64,000 nt of DNA from Paenibacillus sp. FSL R5-0766 (GTDB lineage: Bacteria; Bacillota; Bacilli; Paenibacillales; Paenibacillaceae). The DNA is taken from assembly GCF_037971845.1 (NCBI RefSeq), contig NZ_CP150227.1:558001-622000 (forward strand), in the 5' to 3' direction. The notes under the pieces are model-generated. The model searched no databases. It was not told the origin of the DNA and was given only the letters and a program-made list of their open reading frames with translations. This document shows positions 1 through 9,182 of this stretch, piece after piece. Position numbers and translations under genes: made by a program. Each line of letters opens with the position of its first letter. Within the stretch, counting starts at the first letter, position 1.

Positions 1-3
1 TAT

Positions 4-48
4 AAGCTGTGAAATCATGGAGAAACACATGGTTTTACAGCTTTTTTT
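4..48 (+). terminator. Rho-independent terminator of an upstream gene outside the window
   Basis: A 16-nt stem (4-19 against 28-43, with a few G-T pairs) closes an 8-nt loop and runs into seven T residues at 42-48. It ends a rightward transcript whose gene lies before the window. Confidence 0.8.
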
Positions 49-100
49 AGTCTTTTAATGCGATTAACTTGAAAATAGTGGCAATTATCACATTTTTTTA

Positions 101-129
101 TTGACCATCGTTCGAACGTTCATTATGAT
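101..129 (+). promoter_or_regulatory. Sigma-A promoter with palindromic operator for the XRE regulator
   Basis: TTGACC at 101-106 and TATGAT at 124-129 are separated by exactly 17 nt. The spacer holds the perfect palindrome CGTTCGAACG (109-118), a plausible operator, perhaps for autoregulation by the HTH protein that follows. Confidence 0.6.
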
Positions 130-187
130 CAGAATATATAGGGATAAAACCTAAAATCTGGATGTTGCACGAAGGGTGGTGCTTTCC

Positions 188-1555
188 TTGGAACCTGCAA
201 ATTCAATTCGGGAGCAATTAACCCAGTTTATCGATAAGAACAGCATGACGCTCTCCCGATTCTCGGAAGTCTCTGGCATTAATACAGGCACAATTAGTCG
301 TATTCTACATGGGAATCGTCCCATATCCGTGAGTCAGTTGATTGCGATATCATCAGGAATGGGCGTGGCAGCGGATCATTTTTTTGCCGACTATGTGGAA
401 GAATGTTTTGCTTATTCCGTATCCATGCGGCGGATCAGACCGTTTATTCTCCGAAGTGCGGAGTTGAATCGGCTGGACTGCATTGAACAGATTCTTTATC
501 GGCTACTGGACGACCTGGATTATGCGACAGAACTATTTGAGATGGCTGAACAATTATTTGAACAAAATCAGCGGTCTGCGGCGGCATTGTTATATAAGAG
601 TGTGAGTGAAGTTGAGAAATATCAGCATTCCGAACGGCTTGCGATGTGTCAGTATCGATTGTTTCTAATTGGACAAGGAGAGAACCTGGAGGAAAATCTA
701 AGGTTGGCTATCTTGTTCGAGCCCTATGTTGACCGGTTGGATGAGGGGTACCAACTTGAAGCCTTCAAAGATCTAATCCATGCTTTTGGCTCGGTAAATA
801 AATGGAGCGAAGTTAAAAATTTCGCTGACAAGATGTTACAGTTAGCCAAAATTCAATATAATACAATTAACATTTCGGAACGACAAAATCAGGAGTGGAA
901 ACTAACAGTACGGCCACTTTACTTTTATATACTATATGCTTGGTTGATTCAGTCTACGGTATTTGAGGAGCAGGGAGACTATGACAAAGCATTAGAACTT
1001 GTGGGGCTTTATGCAAGTGGACAGAGCTGGGTGCGGGAGGACGATGATGAGTCTCGACGTGTGCTGAAGCAATTCGAAGAATGGGCAACGGCTAATAAGT
1101 ATCTCTATCAGATGTTATCTGGGGATATAAATGTTGTTAAAAAATATGCAAATTACATCACACAATACCCGGATGAGATATTTTTGGCATTACGTTACAT
1201 CATCCAGGCAGCGAATAAGTTTAACTGGAATATTGATGATATTTTAGAGCGTTTCTCGGATTACATTCCTTTACGTACATACAAGACAGAATTTGGACAA
1301 TACAATTCTTCAATGATGGATCAAAATTATGCAAAACTTCTAGGGGAATTGGCGATATACTATTTAAACCACAATCGCGATGTTGCAATAAGTCGAATTT
1401 TAGAAGGATTGAACTTCTCTATCCAAAAAAATAATGATCTCAATTTCATTAAATATGTAATGGCTTTTCTTGAAAAAAGCTTTAGTAGTGAAAATTTTGA
1501 AGACAAGGAAAAACTTAAATTACTAATTAATGAAATGCAGCGAATTAATGCTTAA
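188..1555 (+). CDS. XRE-family regulator with TPR-like C-terminal domain
   Basis: Cytoplasmic DNA-binding regulator. Residues about 6-60 form a helix-turn-helix (segment SGINTGTISRILHGNRPIS), and the remaining ~390 residues are helical, TPR-like repeats as in RRNPP peptide-sensing regulators. An earlier GTG at 176 is possible, but the Shine-Dalgarno-like GAAGGGTGG (171-179) overlaps it and lies 8 nt before TTG 188, so I chose the TTG. It is monocistronic between two terminators, with its own promoter at 101-129. The target is unknown; the pectin lyase downstream has a separate cre-bearing upstream region, so a link to it is speculative. Confidence 0.75.
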   Translation: MEPANSIREQLTQFIDKNSMTLSRFSEVSGINTGTISRILHGNRPISVSQLIAISSGMGVAADHFFADYVEECFAYSVSMRRIRPFILRSAELNRLDCIEQILYRLLDDLDYATELFEMAEQLFEQNQRSAAALLYKSVSEVEKYQHSERLAMCQYRLFLIGQGENLEENLRLAILFEPYVDRLDEGYQLEAFKDLIHAFGSVNKWSEVKNFADKMLQLAKIQYNTINISERQNQEWKLTVRPLYFYILYAWLIQSTVFEEQGDYDKALELVGLYASGQSWVREDDDESRRVLKQFEEWATANKYLYQMLSGDINVVKKYANYITQYPDEIFLALRYIIQAANKFNWNIDDILERFSDYIPLRTYKTEFGQYNSSMMDQNYAKLLGELAIYYLNHNRDVAISRILEGLNFSIQKNNDLNFIKYVMAFLEKSFSSENFEDKEKLKLLINEMQRINA

Positions 1556-1626
1556 TAGAAGTACTTCAGTTCTGAATCTATTTAGCATATTTAGCATTAT
1601 GATTAAACTGTAATATGCTTAACGCA

Positions 1627-1653
1627 GTCGAAGGAGAAATCCTTTGGCTTTTT
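1627..1653 (+). terminator. Terminator after the XRE/TPR regulator
   Basis: Nine-bp stem (1627-1635 with 1640-1648, two G-T pairs) with a GAAA-type loop followed by five T residues. Confidence 0.65.
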
Positions 1654-1724
1654 CATGTACCACCATCCAATTACTAAATTAGACCTATAGATGGAATTAT
1701 ATGTTTAATTTAAAATGAATATAT

Positions 1725-1738
1725 TAAAAGCGCTTACA
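1725..1738 (+). promoter_or_regulatory. CcpA cre site upstream of the rhamnogalacturonan lyase
   Basis: TAAAAGCGCTTACA matches the cre consensus TGWAANCGNTNWCA at 13 of 14 positions. It lies about 60 bp before the start codon of a carbohydrate-degrading enzyme, as expected for catabolite repression. No convincing -35/-10 pair was found beside it. Confidence 0.6.
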
Positions 1739-1798
1739 TAAAAAGATAGCGCTACAAGGGCATCGGGCTTACCAAACCAATTGGGGAGGCAATTGTTT

Positions 1799-3676
1799 AT
1801 GGGAAATCGATCATCATTGTGGAAGCGCACATTACGTACAGTAGGAGTATCACTGCTAAGTTCCGCGTTACTGGTTACTTCGCTTAGCCTTGGCAACACG
1901 CCGATAACACATGCAGCGAGTCCGAGGCAGATGGAATATCTGGATCGCGGTGTGGTAGCTGTGAAGACTGGGACAGGTGTGTTTGTCAGCTGGCGGCTTC
2001 TGGGAACGGAAGGATCGAATGTATCGTTTAACGTCTATCGGGATGGAACCAAGGTGAACGCTTCGCCCATAACAAACAGCACCAACCTTCAGGATGCAAG
2101 CGGGACAAGCAGTTCCAAATATACGGTTCGCGCTGTCGTCAGTGGAACGGAGCAGGCAGCTTCAGCGGCAGCAAGCGTATGGGGCAATAACTATCTATCT
2201 GTACCGCTCAGTGTGCCCGCAGGCGGGACAACGCCCGATGGAGTAGCCTACACCTACAGTGCCAACGATGCCAGTGCAGGTGACCTGGATGGTGATGGTG
2301 AGTATGAATTGATTGTGAAGTGGGACCCTTCCAACGCCAAGGATAACTCCCAGAGTGGTTATACCGGGGAAGTGTTTATCGATGCCTACAAATTAAACGG
2401 AACACGCCTCTGGCGTATTAGTCTGGGCAAAAATATCCGTGCCGGCGCTCACTACACCCAGTTCATGGTCTATGATCTCGACGGTGATGGCAAAGCCGAA
2501 GTTGCGATGAAAACAGCCGATGGCACCAAGGATGGCACTGGCGTGGTCCTCGGGGATGCAAGCAAGGATTACCGCAATTCTAGCGGTTATGTGTTGTCTG
2601 GTCCCGAATTCCTCACGGTCTTCAATGGACAGACTGGCAAAGCGCTCTCCACAGTGAACTACGAACCGGCGCGTGGCAATGTATCCAGTTGGGGAGATAA
2701 CTATGGCAACCGGGTGGACCGATTCCTTGCTGCAATTGCTTATCTGGATGGAGAGCGCCCAAGTCTGGTCATGGCGCGTGGGTACTACACCCGCACAGTG
2801 CTCGTGGCTTATAACTGGCGTAACGGACAGCTGACCAAACAATGGACATTTGATTCCAATACCTCCGGTAACTCGGGTTATGCCGGGCAGGGCAATCATA
2901 ATCTGAGTGTGGCGGACGTAGACGGAGATGGGAAAGACGAGATCGTTTATGGTGCCATGGCGGTGGATGATAACGGCAAAGGATTCTACACAACAGGGCT
3001 TCATCATGGCGATGCCATGCATTTGAGTGACCTCGACCCGGACCGCCCTGGACTTGAGGTATTTCAGGTCCATGAGACGCCATCCAATGCCGGAGTGGAG
3101 TTCCGGGATGCAGGTACAGGCCAGTTAATCTGGGGAGTCAAAACAACAAAGGATATTGGACGTGGCATGGCGGCAGATATTGATCCAAGATATAAAGGCG
3201 CTGAAGTATGGGCAGACGGCAGTCTGTATACAGCCAAAGGGCAGAAACTCGGGACAACCCTGCCGTCCTCCACGAATTTTGGCATCTGGTGGGATGGGGA
3301 TCTGCTCCGCGAACTGTTGGACAGCAACCGAATCGATAAGTGGAATTATGCCAACAGCACAACGATGAACCTGCTCACCGCTTCCGGCGTAACTTCCAAT
3401 AACGGAACCAAGTCTACGCCGAATCTGCAAGCCGATCTGTTCGGGGACTGGAGAGAGGAAGTTGTGTGGCGGACGAATGACAGCTCAGCACTGCGGATCT
3501 ATACCACAACAGCAGTTACGGACAAACGCATCTACACGCTGATGCATGATCCGGTGTACCGTCTTGGCGTCGCTTGGCAAAATGTAGCCTACAATCAACC
3601 GCCGCACACCGGTTTTTATCTGGGAGAAGGCATGAGCACACCACCGGTACCCAATATCCGGTATGCGGGCAGATGA
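1799..3676 (+). CDS. yesW: Rhamnogalacturonan endolyase, polysaccharide lyase family 11
   Basis: Secreted enzyme that cleaves the rhamnogalacturonan I backbone of pectin by beta-elimination. The 625-residue product matches the length of Bacillus YesW. It has a basic, hydrophobic N-terminal signal peptide ending near THAAS, then a fibronectin-like N-terminal part and an eight-bladed propeller with calcium-binding DxDGDG loops (DLDGDGEYE, DLDGDGKAE, DVDGDGKDE). ATG 1799 is preceded by GGGGAGG at 1783-1789. A cre site upstream points to carbon catabolite control, and a terminator follows, so it is a single-gene unit without the other yes-cluster genes. The symbol is given by family resemblance; the closely related exolyase YesX cannot be excluded. 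Confidence 0.9.
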   Translation: MGNRSSLWKRTLRTVGVSLLSSALLVTSLSLGNTPITHAASPRQMEYLDRGVVAVKTGTGVFVSWRLLGTEGSNVSFNVYRDGTKVNASPITNSTNLQDASGTSSSKYTVRAVVSGTEQAASAAASVWGNNYLSVPLSVPAGGTTPDGVAYTYSANDASAGDLDGDGEYELIVKWDPSNAKDNSQSGYTGEVFIDAYKLNGTRLWRISLGKNIRAGAHYTQFMVYDLDGDGKAEVAMKTADGTKDGTGVVLGDASKDYRNSSGYVLSGPEFLTVFNGQTGKALSTVNYEPARGNVSSWGDNYGNRVDRFLAAIAYLDGERPSLVMARGYYTRTVLVAYNWRNGQLTKQWTFDSNTSGNSGYAGQGNHNLSVADVDGDGKDEIVYGAMAVDDNGKGFYTTGLHHGDAMHLSDLDPDRPGLEVFQVHETPSNAGVEFRDAGTGQLIWGVKTTKDIGRGMAADIDPRYKGAEVWADGSLYTAKGQKLGTTLPSSTNFGIWWDGDLLRELLDSNRIDKWNYANSTTMNLLTASGVTSNNGTKSTPNLQADLFGDWREEVVWRTNDSSALRIYTTTAVTDKRIYTLMHDPVYRLGVAWQNVAYNQPPHTGFYLGEGMSTPPVPNIRYAGR

Positions 3677-3750
3677 GGAATGGACAAGGTGTGGCCGTCC
3701 AATTCCGTTTATGTTTACAATAGCCAGCGAAGCATGGGATTCGCTGAAGG

Positions 3751-3786
3751 GAACAACGGACAATGGTTCGTTGTTCTTCTTTTTTT
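3751..3786 (+). terminator. Terminator after the PL11 lyase
   Basis: GAACAACG (3751-3758) pairs with CGTTGTTC (3769-3776), followed by a T-rich tract to 3786. Confidence 0.75.
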
Positions 3787-3826
3787 GCCAATAGGCCAGA
3801 AATACGGTAAAAATCGGAAAAAACGT

Positions 3827-3855
3827 TTGACAGGTATATAGACTGCCTTTATTAT
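3827..3855 (+). promoter_or_regulatory. Sigma-A promoter of the sulfate transport operon
   Basis: TTGACA at 3827-3832 and TATTAT at 3850-3855 with 17-nt spacing. It stands about 250 bp before the first gene, so the transcript would carry a long leader. Confidence 0.75.
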
Positions 3856-3899
3856 ACGTATATAACTTACTAAACAGGTAGGAATAATAAAAATGATGA

Positions 3900-4062
3900 C
3901 CTGAACAGAATAACGTTCTCACCGTATAGACGGAGGAACACCGCAGCGCATCCTTTCCAGATGGAGCATGCACGGCCTTAAGCCGGCATGACTTTATGGG
4001 GAGAAGTGCGAGGGGGTTCCTCCGTCTTCTTGTTTTTTTACGGGGCGTTTGATCCTGTTCAG
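3900..4062 (+). promoter_or_regulatory. Structured leader with attenuator-like terminator before the sulfate transporter
   Basis: Between promoter and first gene, AGACGGAGGAAC (3928-3939) pairs with GTTCCTCCGTCT (4016-4027) and is followed by a T-rich tract to 4039, forming an intrinsic terminator that encloses about 75 nt. The enclosed RNA folds further: CGCA with TGCG, TTTCC with GGGGA, and a hairpin CATGC/GCATG with inner GGC/GCC. Outside the terminator, CTGAACAG (3901-3908) is complementary to CTGTTCAG (4055-4062). I could not match it to the S-box, T-box, cobalamin, TPP, FMN or Moco consensus from memory. It may be a sulfur-related riboswitch or a protein-controlled attenuator. Confidence 0.6.
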
Positions 4063-4108
4063 CCGGCCTGAGGTAGTCATGCAGATCTATATCGGGGGAG
4101 TGTTATTT

Positions 4109-5188
4109 ATGAAAAAGAGAATTCACAAGGGTATTTTGGTTGGTCTGGCACTGGTATTAACAGGAGTTCTGGCAGCATGCGGATCGGATAGCGGCGGGTC
4201 CAGTGCGGCAGGAACATCGGGGGGAGCGGAAGGCGGCACAGAAGGGGCCAAGGCCATCGAACTGCTGAATGTTTCCTACGATCCAACGCGGGAACTCTAT
4301 GAGCAATATAACAAAGCGTTTGCGGCGCATTGGTTGAAAGAGAAGGGCCAGGAGGTGACCATCAAGCAGTCCCATGGGGGCTCGGGCAAACAGAGTCGTT
4401 CTGTTATTGACGGACTGGATGCAGACGTGGTGACGCTGGCATTGGGATACGATATTGATGCAATTGAAGATAAAGGTCTGATTAACGAAGGTTGGCAGGA
4501 CAAATACGAGCATAACAGCGCTCCGTATACCTCTACGATTGTATTCCTTGTACGTAAAGGCAATCCAAAAGGCATCAAGGACTGGGATGATCTGATCAAA
4601 GGGGATACCCAAGTCATCACCCCGAATCCCAAAACGTCCGGCGGGGCACGTTGGAACTATTTGGCGGCATGGGGATATGCCCTTAAGCATAATAACAATG
4701 ATGAAGAGAAAGCGAAGGCTTTCGTTGGAGAATTGTTCAAACATGCGCCTGTACTGGATTCGGGGGCTCGCGGATCTACGACAACGTTTGTTGAACGTGG
4801 CATCGGTGATGTGCTACTTGCTTGGGAAAATGAAGCTTTCCTATCGGTAAAAGAGTTGGGCCCGGACAAATTTGATATTGTCGTGCCTTCAGTTAGCATC
4901 TTGGCCGAACCACCGGTAGCGATTGTGGACAAAAATGCAGACAAAAAAGGAAGCCGCGACGTGGCGGATGCCTATCTGAAATATTTGTACAGTGAAGAAG
5001 GACAGACGATTGCCGCTGAAAATTATTACCGCCCAACGCTGGACAGCGTGGAGGAAAAATTCAAAGATCAGTTCCCAGCACTTGAGCTGTTCACGTTGAA
5101 AGATGTATTCGGTACATGGCGGGATACTCAGGCCAAACATTTCAATGACGGTGGTATCTTCGACCAGATCTATGTTCCAGGCAGCTAA
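4109..5188 (+). CDS. sbp: Sulfate (or thiosulfate) ABC transporter substrate-binding lipoprotein
   Basis: Extracellular binding protein that delivers sulfate or thiosulfate to the CysTW permease. The N-terminus is a lipoprotein signal with lipobox LAAC, followed by a Gly/Ser-rich linker and the sulfate-binding family body ([34 protein letters not shown]). ATG 4109 has GGGGGAG at 4094-4100; an in-frame start at 4049 would precede the signal peptide and is rejected. The gene is followed by two permease genes, and its expression probably depends on the leader attenuator. The 359-residue length is normal for the family. Confidence 0.9.
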   Translation: MKKRIHKGILVGLALVLTGVLAACGSDSGGSSAAGTSGGAEGGTEGAKAIELLNVSYDPTRELYEQYNKAFAAHWLKEKGQEVTIKQSHGGSGKQSRSVIDGLDADVVTLALGYDIDAIEDKGLINEGWQDKYEHNSAPYTSTIVFLVRKGNPKGIKDWDDLIKGDTQVITPNPKTSGGARWNYLAAWGYALKHNNNDEEKAKAFVGELFKHAPVLDSGARGSTTTFVERGIGDVLLAWENEAFLSVKELGPDKFDIVVPSVSILAEPPVAIVDKNADKKGSRDVADAYLKYLYSEEGQTIAAENYYRPTLDSVEEKFKDQFPALELFTLKDVFGTWRDTQAKHFNDGGIFDQIYVPGS

Positions 5189-5275
5189 GGTTGCCCTGTT
5201 CAATGAACACCCGATCAATCGCGCTGTGAGCGGCCAACCAGCCTTACCGGCTGAAGGCAGAGAGGATGAACGTGC

Positions 5276-6112
5276 ATGAGCAAGGTGATGGTGGCGCGGA
5301 GACGCACATTGCCGGGATTCGGATTAACGATGGGTTACAGTGTGTTCTACCTGAGCCTGGTTGTACTTATTCCACTGGCTGCGCTGTTATTTAACTCAAC
5401 AGGGCTGACGTGGGCAACCATGATTGAGGTTGCGACCAATCCCAGGGTGCTGGCTTCATTCCAGGTCAGCTTCCTGACCGCAGGTGCAGCGGCGCTGATT
5501 GATCTCGTGCTGGGGTTACTCCTGGCATGGGTGCTTGTTCGGTATGAATTCCCGGGCAAAAGGCTGTTTGATGCGGTCATTGATCTGCCCTTTGCCTTGC
5601 CAACGGCAGTAGCAGGGGTTGCTCTTACGGCGATCTATGCCGGCAATGGCTGGATTGGGCAGTTTGTAGAGCCTTTGGGCATCAAGCTCGCCTATTCACA
5701 GGCCGGGATTACGCTTGCGCTGATGTTTATCGGAATTCCGTTCGTAGTTCGCACGGTGCAACCGGTGTTGGAGGAGCTGGAGGCTGAGGTTGAAGAGGCG
5801 GCTGCCACACTGGGGGCAGGAAGATGGCGGATATTCCGCACGATTCTGCTGCCGGATCTGATTCCACCGCTGCTGACGGGTTTTGCTCTGGCTTTTGCCC
5901 GGGGCATTGGCGAATATGGCTCGGTTGTATTTATCTCAGGCAATATGCCGATGAAAACGGAGATTGCCCCCTTGCTGATCATGGCCAAGCTGGAGCAGTT
6001 CGATTATGCAGGGGCTACAGCTGTAGCTTTGCTGCTGCTTCTTGTTTCTTTTATCCTGCTGTTGATCATTAATTCTTTGCAGCGCTGGAGCCGGAAGGCG
6101 GGCAGAGCATGA
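5276..6112 (+). CDS. cysT: Sulfate ABC transporter permease CysT
   Basis: Integral membrane permease, 278 residues with about six hydrophobic segments and the ABC inner-membrane EAA loop (EEAAATLGAGRWRIFRTILLP, approx. residues 170-190), which contacts the ATPase. It sits 87 bp after the binding protein and before the second permease, so the two would form a CysT/CysW heterodimer. No cysA ATPase is present in the operon, so it must borrow an ATPase encoded elsewhere. Confidence 0.9.
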   Translation: MSKVMVARRRTLPGFGLTMGYSVFYLSLVVLIPLAALLFNSTGLTWATMIEVATNPRVLASFQVSFLTAGAAALIDLVLGLLLAWVLVRYEFPGKRLFDAVIDLPFALPTAVAGVALTAIYAGNGWIGQFVEPLGIKLAYSQAGITLALMFIGIPFVVRTVQPVLEELEAEVEEAAATLGAGRWRIFRTILLPDLIPPLLTGFALAFARGIGEYGSVVFISGNMPMKTEIAPLLIMAKLEQFDYAGATAVALLLLLVSFILLLIINSLQRWSRKAGRA

Positions 6113-6179
6113 CGATGAAACATGATGGAGTATGGATACAATCAGATGTCACTCACCCAAACCAAAGGAGGTGCAGCAT

Positions 6180-7001
6180 ATGGCGGGTTCCGTCCCACTG
6201 AGCCCTGTTCCACCCGTAAAGACCGGGCGTGGAACTAACCGTGCAACAACGGAAGCTCCATGGGTCAAATGGTTGTTGATTGGACTGGCAAGCCTGGTAC
6301 TCATCTGGCTGCTTATTTTGCCACTGGCCATTGTGCTCATGGAGGCGTTGAAGCAGGGTTGGGGTGTGTACATCGCGGCTCTTACCGAGCCGCTGAATAC
6401 GATATTTGGTGTGGCCGCCGCATGGGTCATTACCAAGTTCCAGTTCAAGGGCAAAGGACTCATGATTACCCTGATTGATCTTCCCTTTTCCATTTCGCCT
6501 GTGGTGGGCGGGTTGATCTTTGTATTGGTCTTTGGTTCGAATGGGTGGTTAGGGCCGTGGCTGTCCGAACATGATATCAAAATCATTTTTGCGCTGCCAG
6601 GCATTGTGATTGCAACGTTGTTTATTACCTTCCCCTTCGTAGCGAGGGAGCTCATTCCACTCATGGAGGACCAGGGAACCCGGGAAGAGGAAGCGGCGGT
6701 TACGCTAGGGGCTTCCGGGTGGCGAATCTTCTGGAGTGTAACCTTGCCCAACATTAAATGGGGGCTGCTGTACGGCATTATTCTGTGTAATGCCCGTGCT
6801 ATGGGCGAGTTCGGAGCCGTATCTGTGGTGTCCGGGCATATCCGCGGGGAGACCAATACGTTACCACTTCATGTCGAGATTTTGTATAACGAATATCAAT
6901 TCTCGGCTTCGTTTGCCGTAGCTTCCCTGCTCCTGATTCTGGCTCTCGCCACGTTGCTGCTCAAGAGCTGGCTTGGACACAAAGCCGTCTCAGAAAAGTG
7001 A
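6180..7001 (+). CDS. cysW: Sulfate ABC transporter permease CysW
   Basis: Second permease subunit, 273 residues with six predicted membrane segments and an EAA loop (EEAAVTLGASGWRIFWSVTLP). Start ATG 6180 is chosen because AAAGGAGGT lies at 6164-6172, 7 nt before it; an ATG at 6132 has no such site. The gene after it is yezD rather than the expected ATPase gene. C-terminal region VVSGHIRGETNTLPLHVEILYNEY is typical of CysW. Confidence 0.9.
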   Translation: MAGSVPLSPVPPVKTGRGTNRATTEAPWVKWLLIGLASLVLIWLLILPLAIVLMEALKQGWGVYIAALTEPLNTIFGVAAAWVITKFQFKGKGLMITLIDLPFSISPVVGGLIFVLVFGSNGWLGPWLSEHDIKIIFALPGIVIATLFITFPFVARELIPLMEDQGTREEEAAVTLGASGWRIFWSVTLPNIKWGLLYGIILCNARAMGEFGAVSVVSGHIRGETNTLPLHVEILYNEYQFSASFAVASLLLILALATLLLKSWLGHKAVSEK

Positions 7002-7024
7002 TTTTGAGAAGAAGAAAATACAGA

Positions 7025-7053
7025 TTGACAGCTACTGGAAGCCCTGATAATGT
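7025..7053 (+). promoter_or_regulatory. Candidate promoter for yezD
   Basis: TTGACA (7025-7030), 17-nt spacer and TAATGT (7048-7053), about 105 bp before the yezD start. The gene may therefore be expressed apart from the transporter as well as with it. Confidence 0.5.
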
Positions 7054-7157
7054 ATAAACCAAGTATATAGGTTGGATAAGAATGATTTATAAATCCGTTG
7101 GATGACAGCGTACTTAGGAATATGGCGGGCAATAGCCCGAGAAGAGGAGGCAGCTCT

Positions 7158-7397
7158 ATGGCTAAGCCGTTAAAAGTGGATGAGGTATGGTTGGACCGAA
7201 TTGCCGGACAGCTGAATGACATGGAGTTTGGTTCATTGCACATCGTAGTGCACGAAGGTCAGATTGTGCAGATGGAGCGGACCGAACGCAAGCGTTTTGA
7301 GAACACGCCCTCAGGCAGCGCCTCCAAATCCGGAAGCACGGCACGAAGCAGTTCAGCCCGTTCACTACGCGGGTCCAATGCGAGTGCAAAGGGATAG
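7158..7397 (+). CDS. yezD: YezD family small protein (DUF2292)
   Basis: Seventy-nine residues. The first ~48 (MAKPLKVDEVWLDRIAGQLN.., GSLHIVVHEGQIVQMERTERKRFE) match the YezD/DUF2292 family, which is often found beside sulfur assimilation genes of Bacilli; its biochemical role is unknown. The C-terminal tail is low-complexity Ser/Arg/Ala. ATG 7158 is preceded by GAGGAGG at 7144-7150; longer in-frame starts lack a site. Position after cysW supports a sulfur connection. Confidence 0.8.
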   Translation: MAKPLKVDEVWLDRIAGQLNDMEFGSLHIVVHEGQIVQMERTERKRFENTPSGSASKSGSTARSSSARSLRGSNASAKG

Positions 7398-7495
7398 CGA
7401 GTGACACGGCGTCAGGAAACGAGAATGGGTGCATAGGAACACAAATGTATACTTTTCAGAAACTCATGGGAAATGCATGTTCCAAATCATCCTAT

Positions 7496-9136
7496 TTATT
7501 GTGCGCGACTTGTCTCCATATGCTCCTTATACCAATGATTCGCTTCAAGCAGCAACTGTTGTCCACCTGCATCCATGAATTCTTCCACAAAGGTATCGAA
7601 ATACCCCACAGGCTGATCGCCAGTGATGATGGAGATGTACGCTCTGTCTCTCATGCGAATCAATTCAGATGAATATTGAATCAGGGCAGGGGTTGCAACT
7701 TCCAGGCGATTATAGATACCATTCTCCGTCAACCCTGCAGATGCAGCCCACTGTTCACGTTTATCCAAGGGTGTACCTGGAACCGTCATGCCGATACTTG
7801 AGCCGATCCTATTAATATAATTCTCCATTCTGTTGTATGGGTAAAGTAAATGGAACGAGCTTGAATCTTCAGCGCTCCAATTCCAGTGTTTTCCTGGAAG
7901 GCCATACTCCATTTTGATCTGCTCCTCCGGATCGGGGTTGGCACTTACATAATCGAGTATCTCCAGAATTTTCTCCAGTTTTCCTGGCTCCTTCGCAGCC
8001 TCAGCACCTATAGCCATAAAATTCATCAGCAGATTGTTCCCTTTTGAACCGCTATGTCCATCAGGACCAATAACAGGAGAACCAAATACAACTTCTGCAG
8101 TTGTGTTCTTCTGTAACAGCTCATTAACATTGAACGAGGCTCCCACTGGAGTTTCTTGGCCATTTTCATTAAGGACACTGTAGTCTCCCTCTTGATTCCA
8201 ATGATAATAGTTGCCCATTGAGGTCATCCCAATTTTTCCATTAATAAAAGTATGGGATAGATGTTTATAGCCGCCTTTGTTTTCGCCGGTTATGAACTCA
8301 GGATCGATAATCCCGTCCCGATACCACTTTTGCATATAAGTCAGGGCTTTTTTCATCTCAGGCTGCAAAGCGCCGATCACGAGTTGGTTGTTTTTTTTAT
8401 TAAAATATAGCTGCTCGGTAAAAACGGATTGTCCAAAAGCGCCAAACACGACATTTAAGCCCTCTCTGGATAGGCCATACGTATCTTGTATACCATTTCC
8501 GTCCGGATCATCTTTGGCAAAAGCATACATAACCGTTTCAAATTCATCTAATGTCTTCGGAATCTCCAGACCAAGCTGCTTAAGCCAGTCCTCTCGGTAT
8601 ACAACAGGGGTTCGATAGATGTTGGTCTGATTAATGGCCGGAATTCCATATAAGGAGCCGTTTATTTTTCCATACTCTAGGTAACGTGAATCATAATCGC
8701 GAATTCGCTGCACGATATTTGGCGCATATTGTTCAAGGACTTCCGGGGAGATTTCCGCTAAGACCCCTTGCATTTGATACTTAAGCAGATCATGCGGTTG
8801 TCTGATTCGGAACAGATCGGGTATTTTACCTTGAGCAAGCTCCAGGTCCAGCAGTTCCTCGTACCGCTTGTTCTCAAGGTTCCACACCTCCAGATCGACA
8901 TCAAACTGATCCTCAATATATGCAATCATCTCCGCGTCCTCAGGAACAGCAATATTTTGATGCATGGTCCAGGATATCGTGTATTGTGGTGCTGTCTCCT
9001 TCTCAGCGCTTGCTAGATGGTCTTGCTGTTGTACTTGTGCTGTTTCTCTGTTTAGAACGGTACAACCGCTCATCAATCCTATAAGAATAGATGTAGCAAT
9101 CAATAGACATAGCTTTCTTGAAAGGTTAAGGTTCAT
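7496..9136 (-). CDS. Extracellular solute-binding lipoprotein, family 1 (sugar type)
   Basis: Lipoprotein of 546 residues with signal peptide and lipobox LMSGC at about residues 21-25, then a large family-1 oligosaccharide-binding fold like LplA/YtcQ (segments PDLFRIRQPHDLLKYQMQGVLAEIS, DPDGNGIQDTYGLS). The start has AAGGAG 6 nt upstream on the minus strand. No permease genes are adjacent. The gene upstream on the same strand encodes a membrane-bound AraC regulator, so this protein may feed a permease encoded elsewhere or act with that sensor. The ligand cannot be told from sequence. Confidence 0.85.
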   Translation of the reverse strand: MNLNLSRKLCLLIATSILIGLMSGCTVLNRETAQVQQQDHLASAEKETAPQYTISWTMHQNIAVPEDAEMIAYIEDQFDVDLEVWNLENKRYEELLDLELAQGKIPDLFRIRQPHDLLKYQMQGVLAEISPEVLEQYAPNIVQRIRDYDSRYLEYGKINGSLYGIPAINQTNIYRTPVVYREDWLKQLGLEIPKTLDEFETVMYAFAKDDPDGNGIQDTYGLSREGLNVVFGAFGQSVFTEQLYFNKKNNQLVIGALQPEMKKALTYMQKWYRDGIIDPEFITGENKGGYKHLSHTFINGKIGMTSMGNYYHWNQEGDYSVLNENGQETPVGASFNVNELLQKNTTAEVVFGSPVIGPDGHSGSKGNNLLMNFMAIGAEAAKEPGKLEKILEILDYVSANPDPEEQIKMEYGLPGKHWNWSAEDSSSFHLLYPYNRMENYINRIGSSIGMTVPGTPLDKREQWAASAGLTENGIYNRLEVATPALIQYSSELIRMRDRAYISIITGDQPVGYFDTFVEEFMDAGGQQLLLEANHWYKEHMETSRAQ

Positions 9137-9182
9137 AGCAGCTCCTTTACTAATTTTAAATTCTATATAGGTTCAATTTAAC

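Noticed and set aside
2393..3073. Antisense open frame in the rhamnogalacturonan lyase
   Set aside because: It runs opposite a well-supported PL11 gene and has no start signal.
3928..4039. S-box (SAM-I) or T-box leader
   Set aside because: Conserved blocks of these classes (for example the T-box GGGTGGNACCGCG) are absent.
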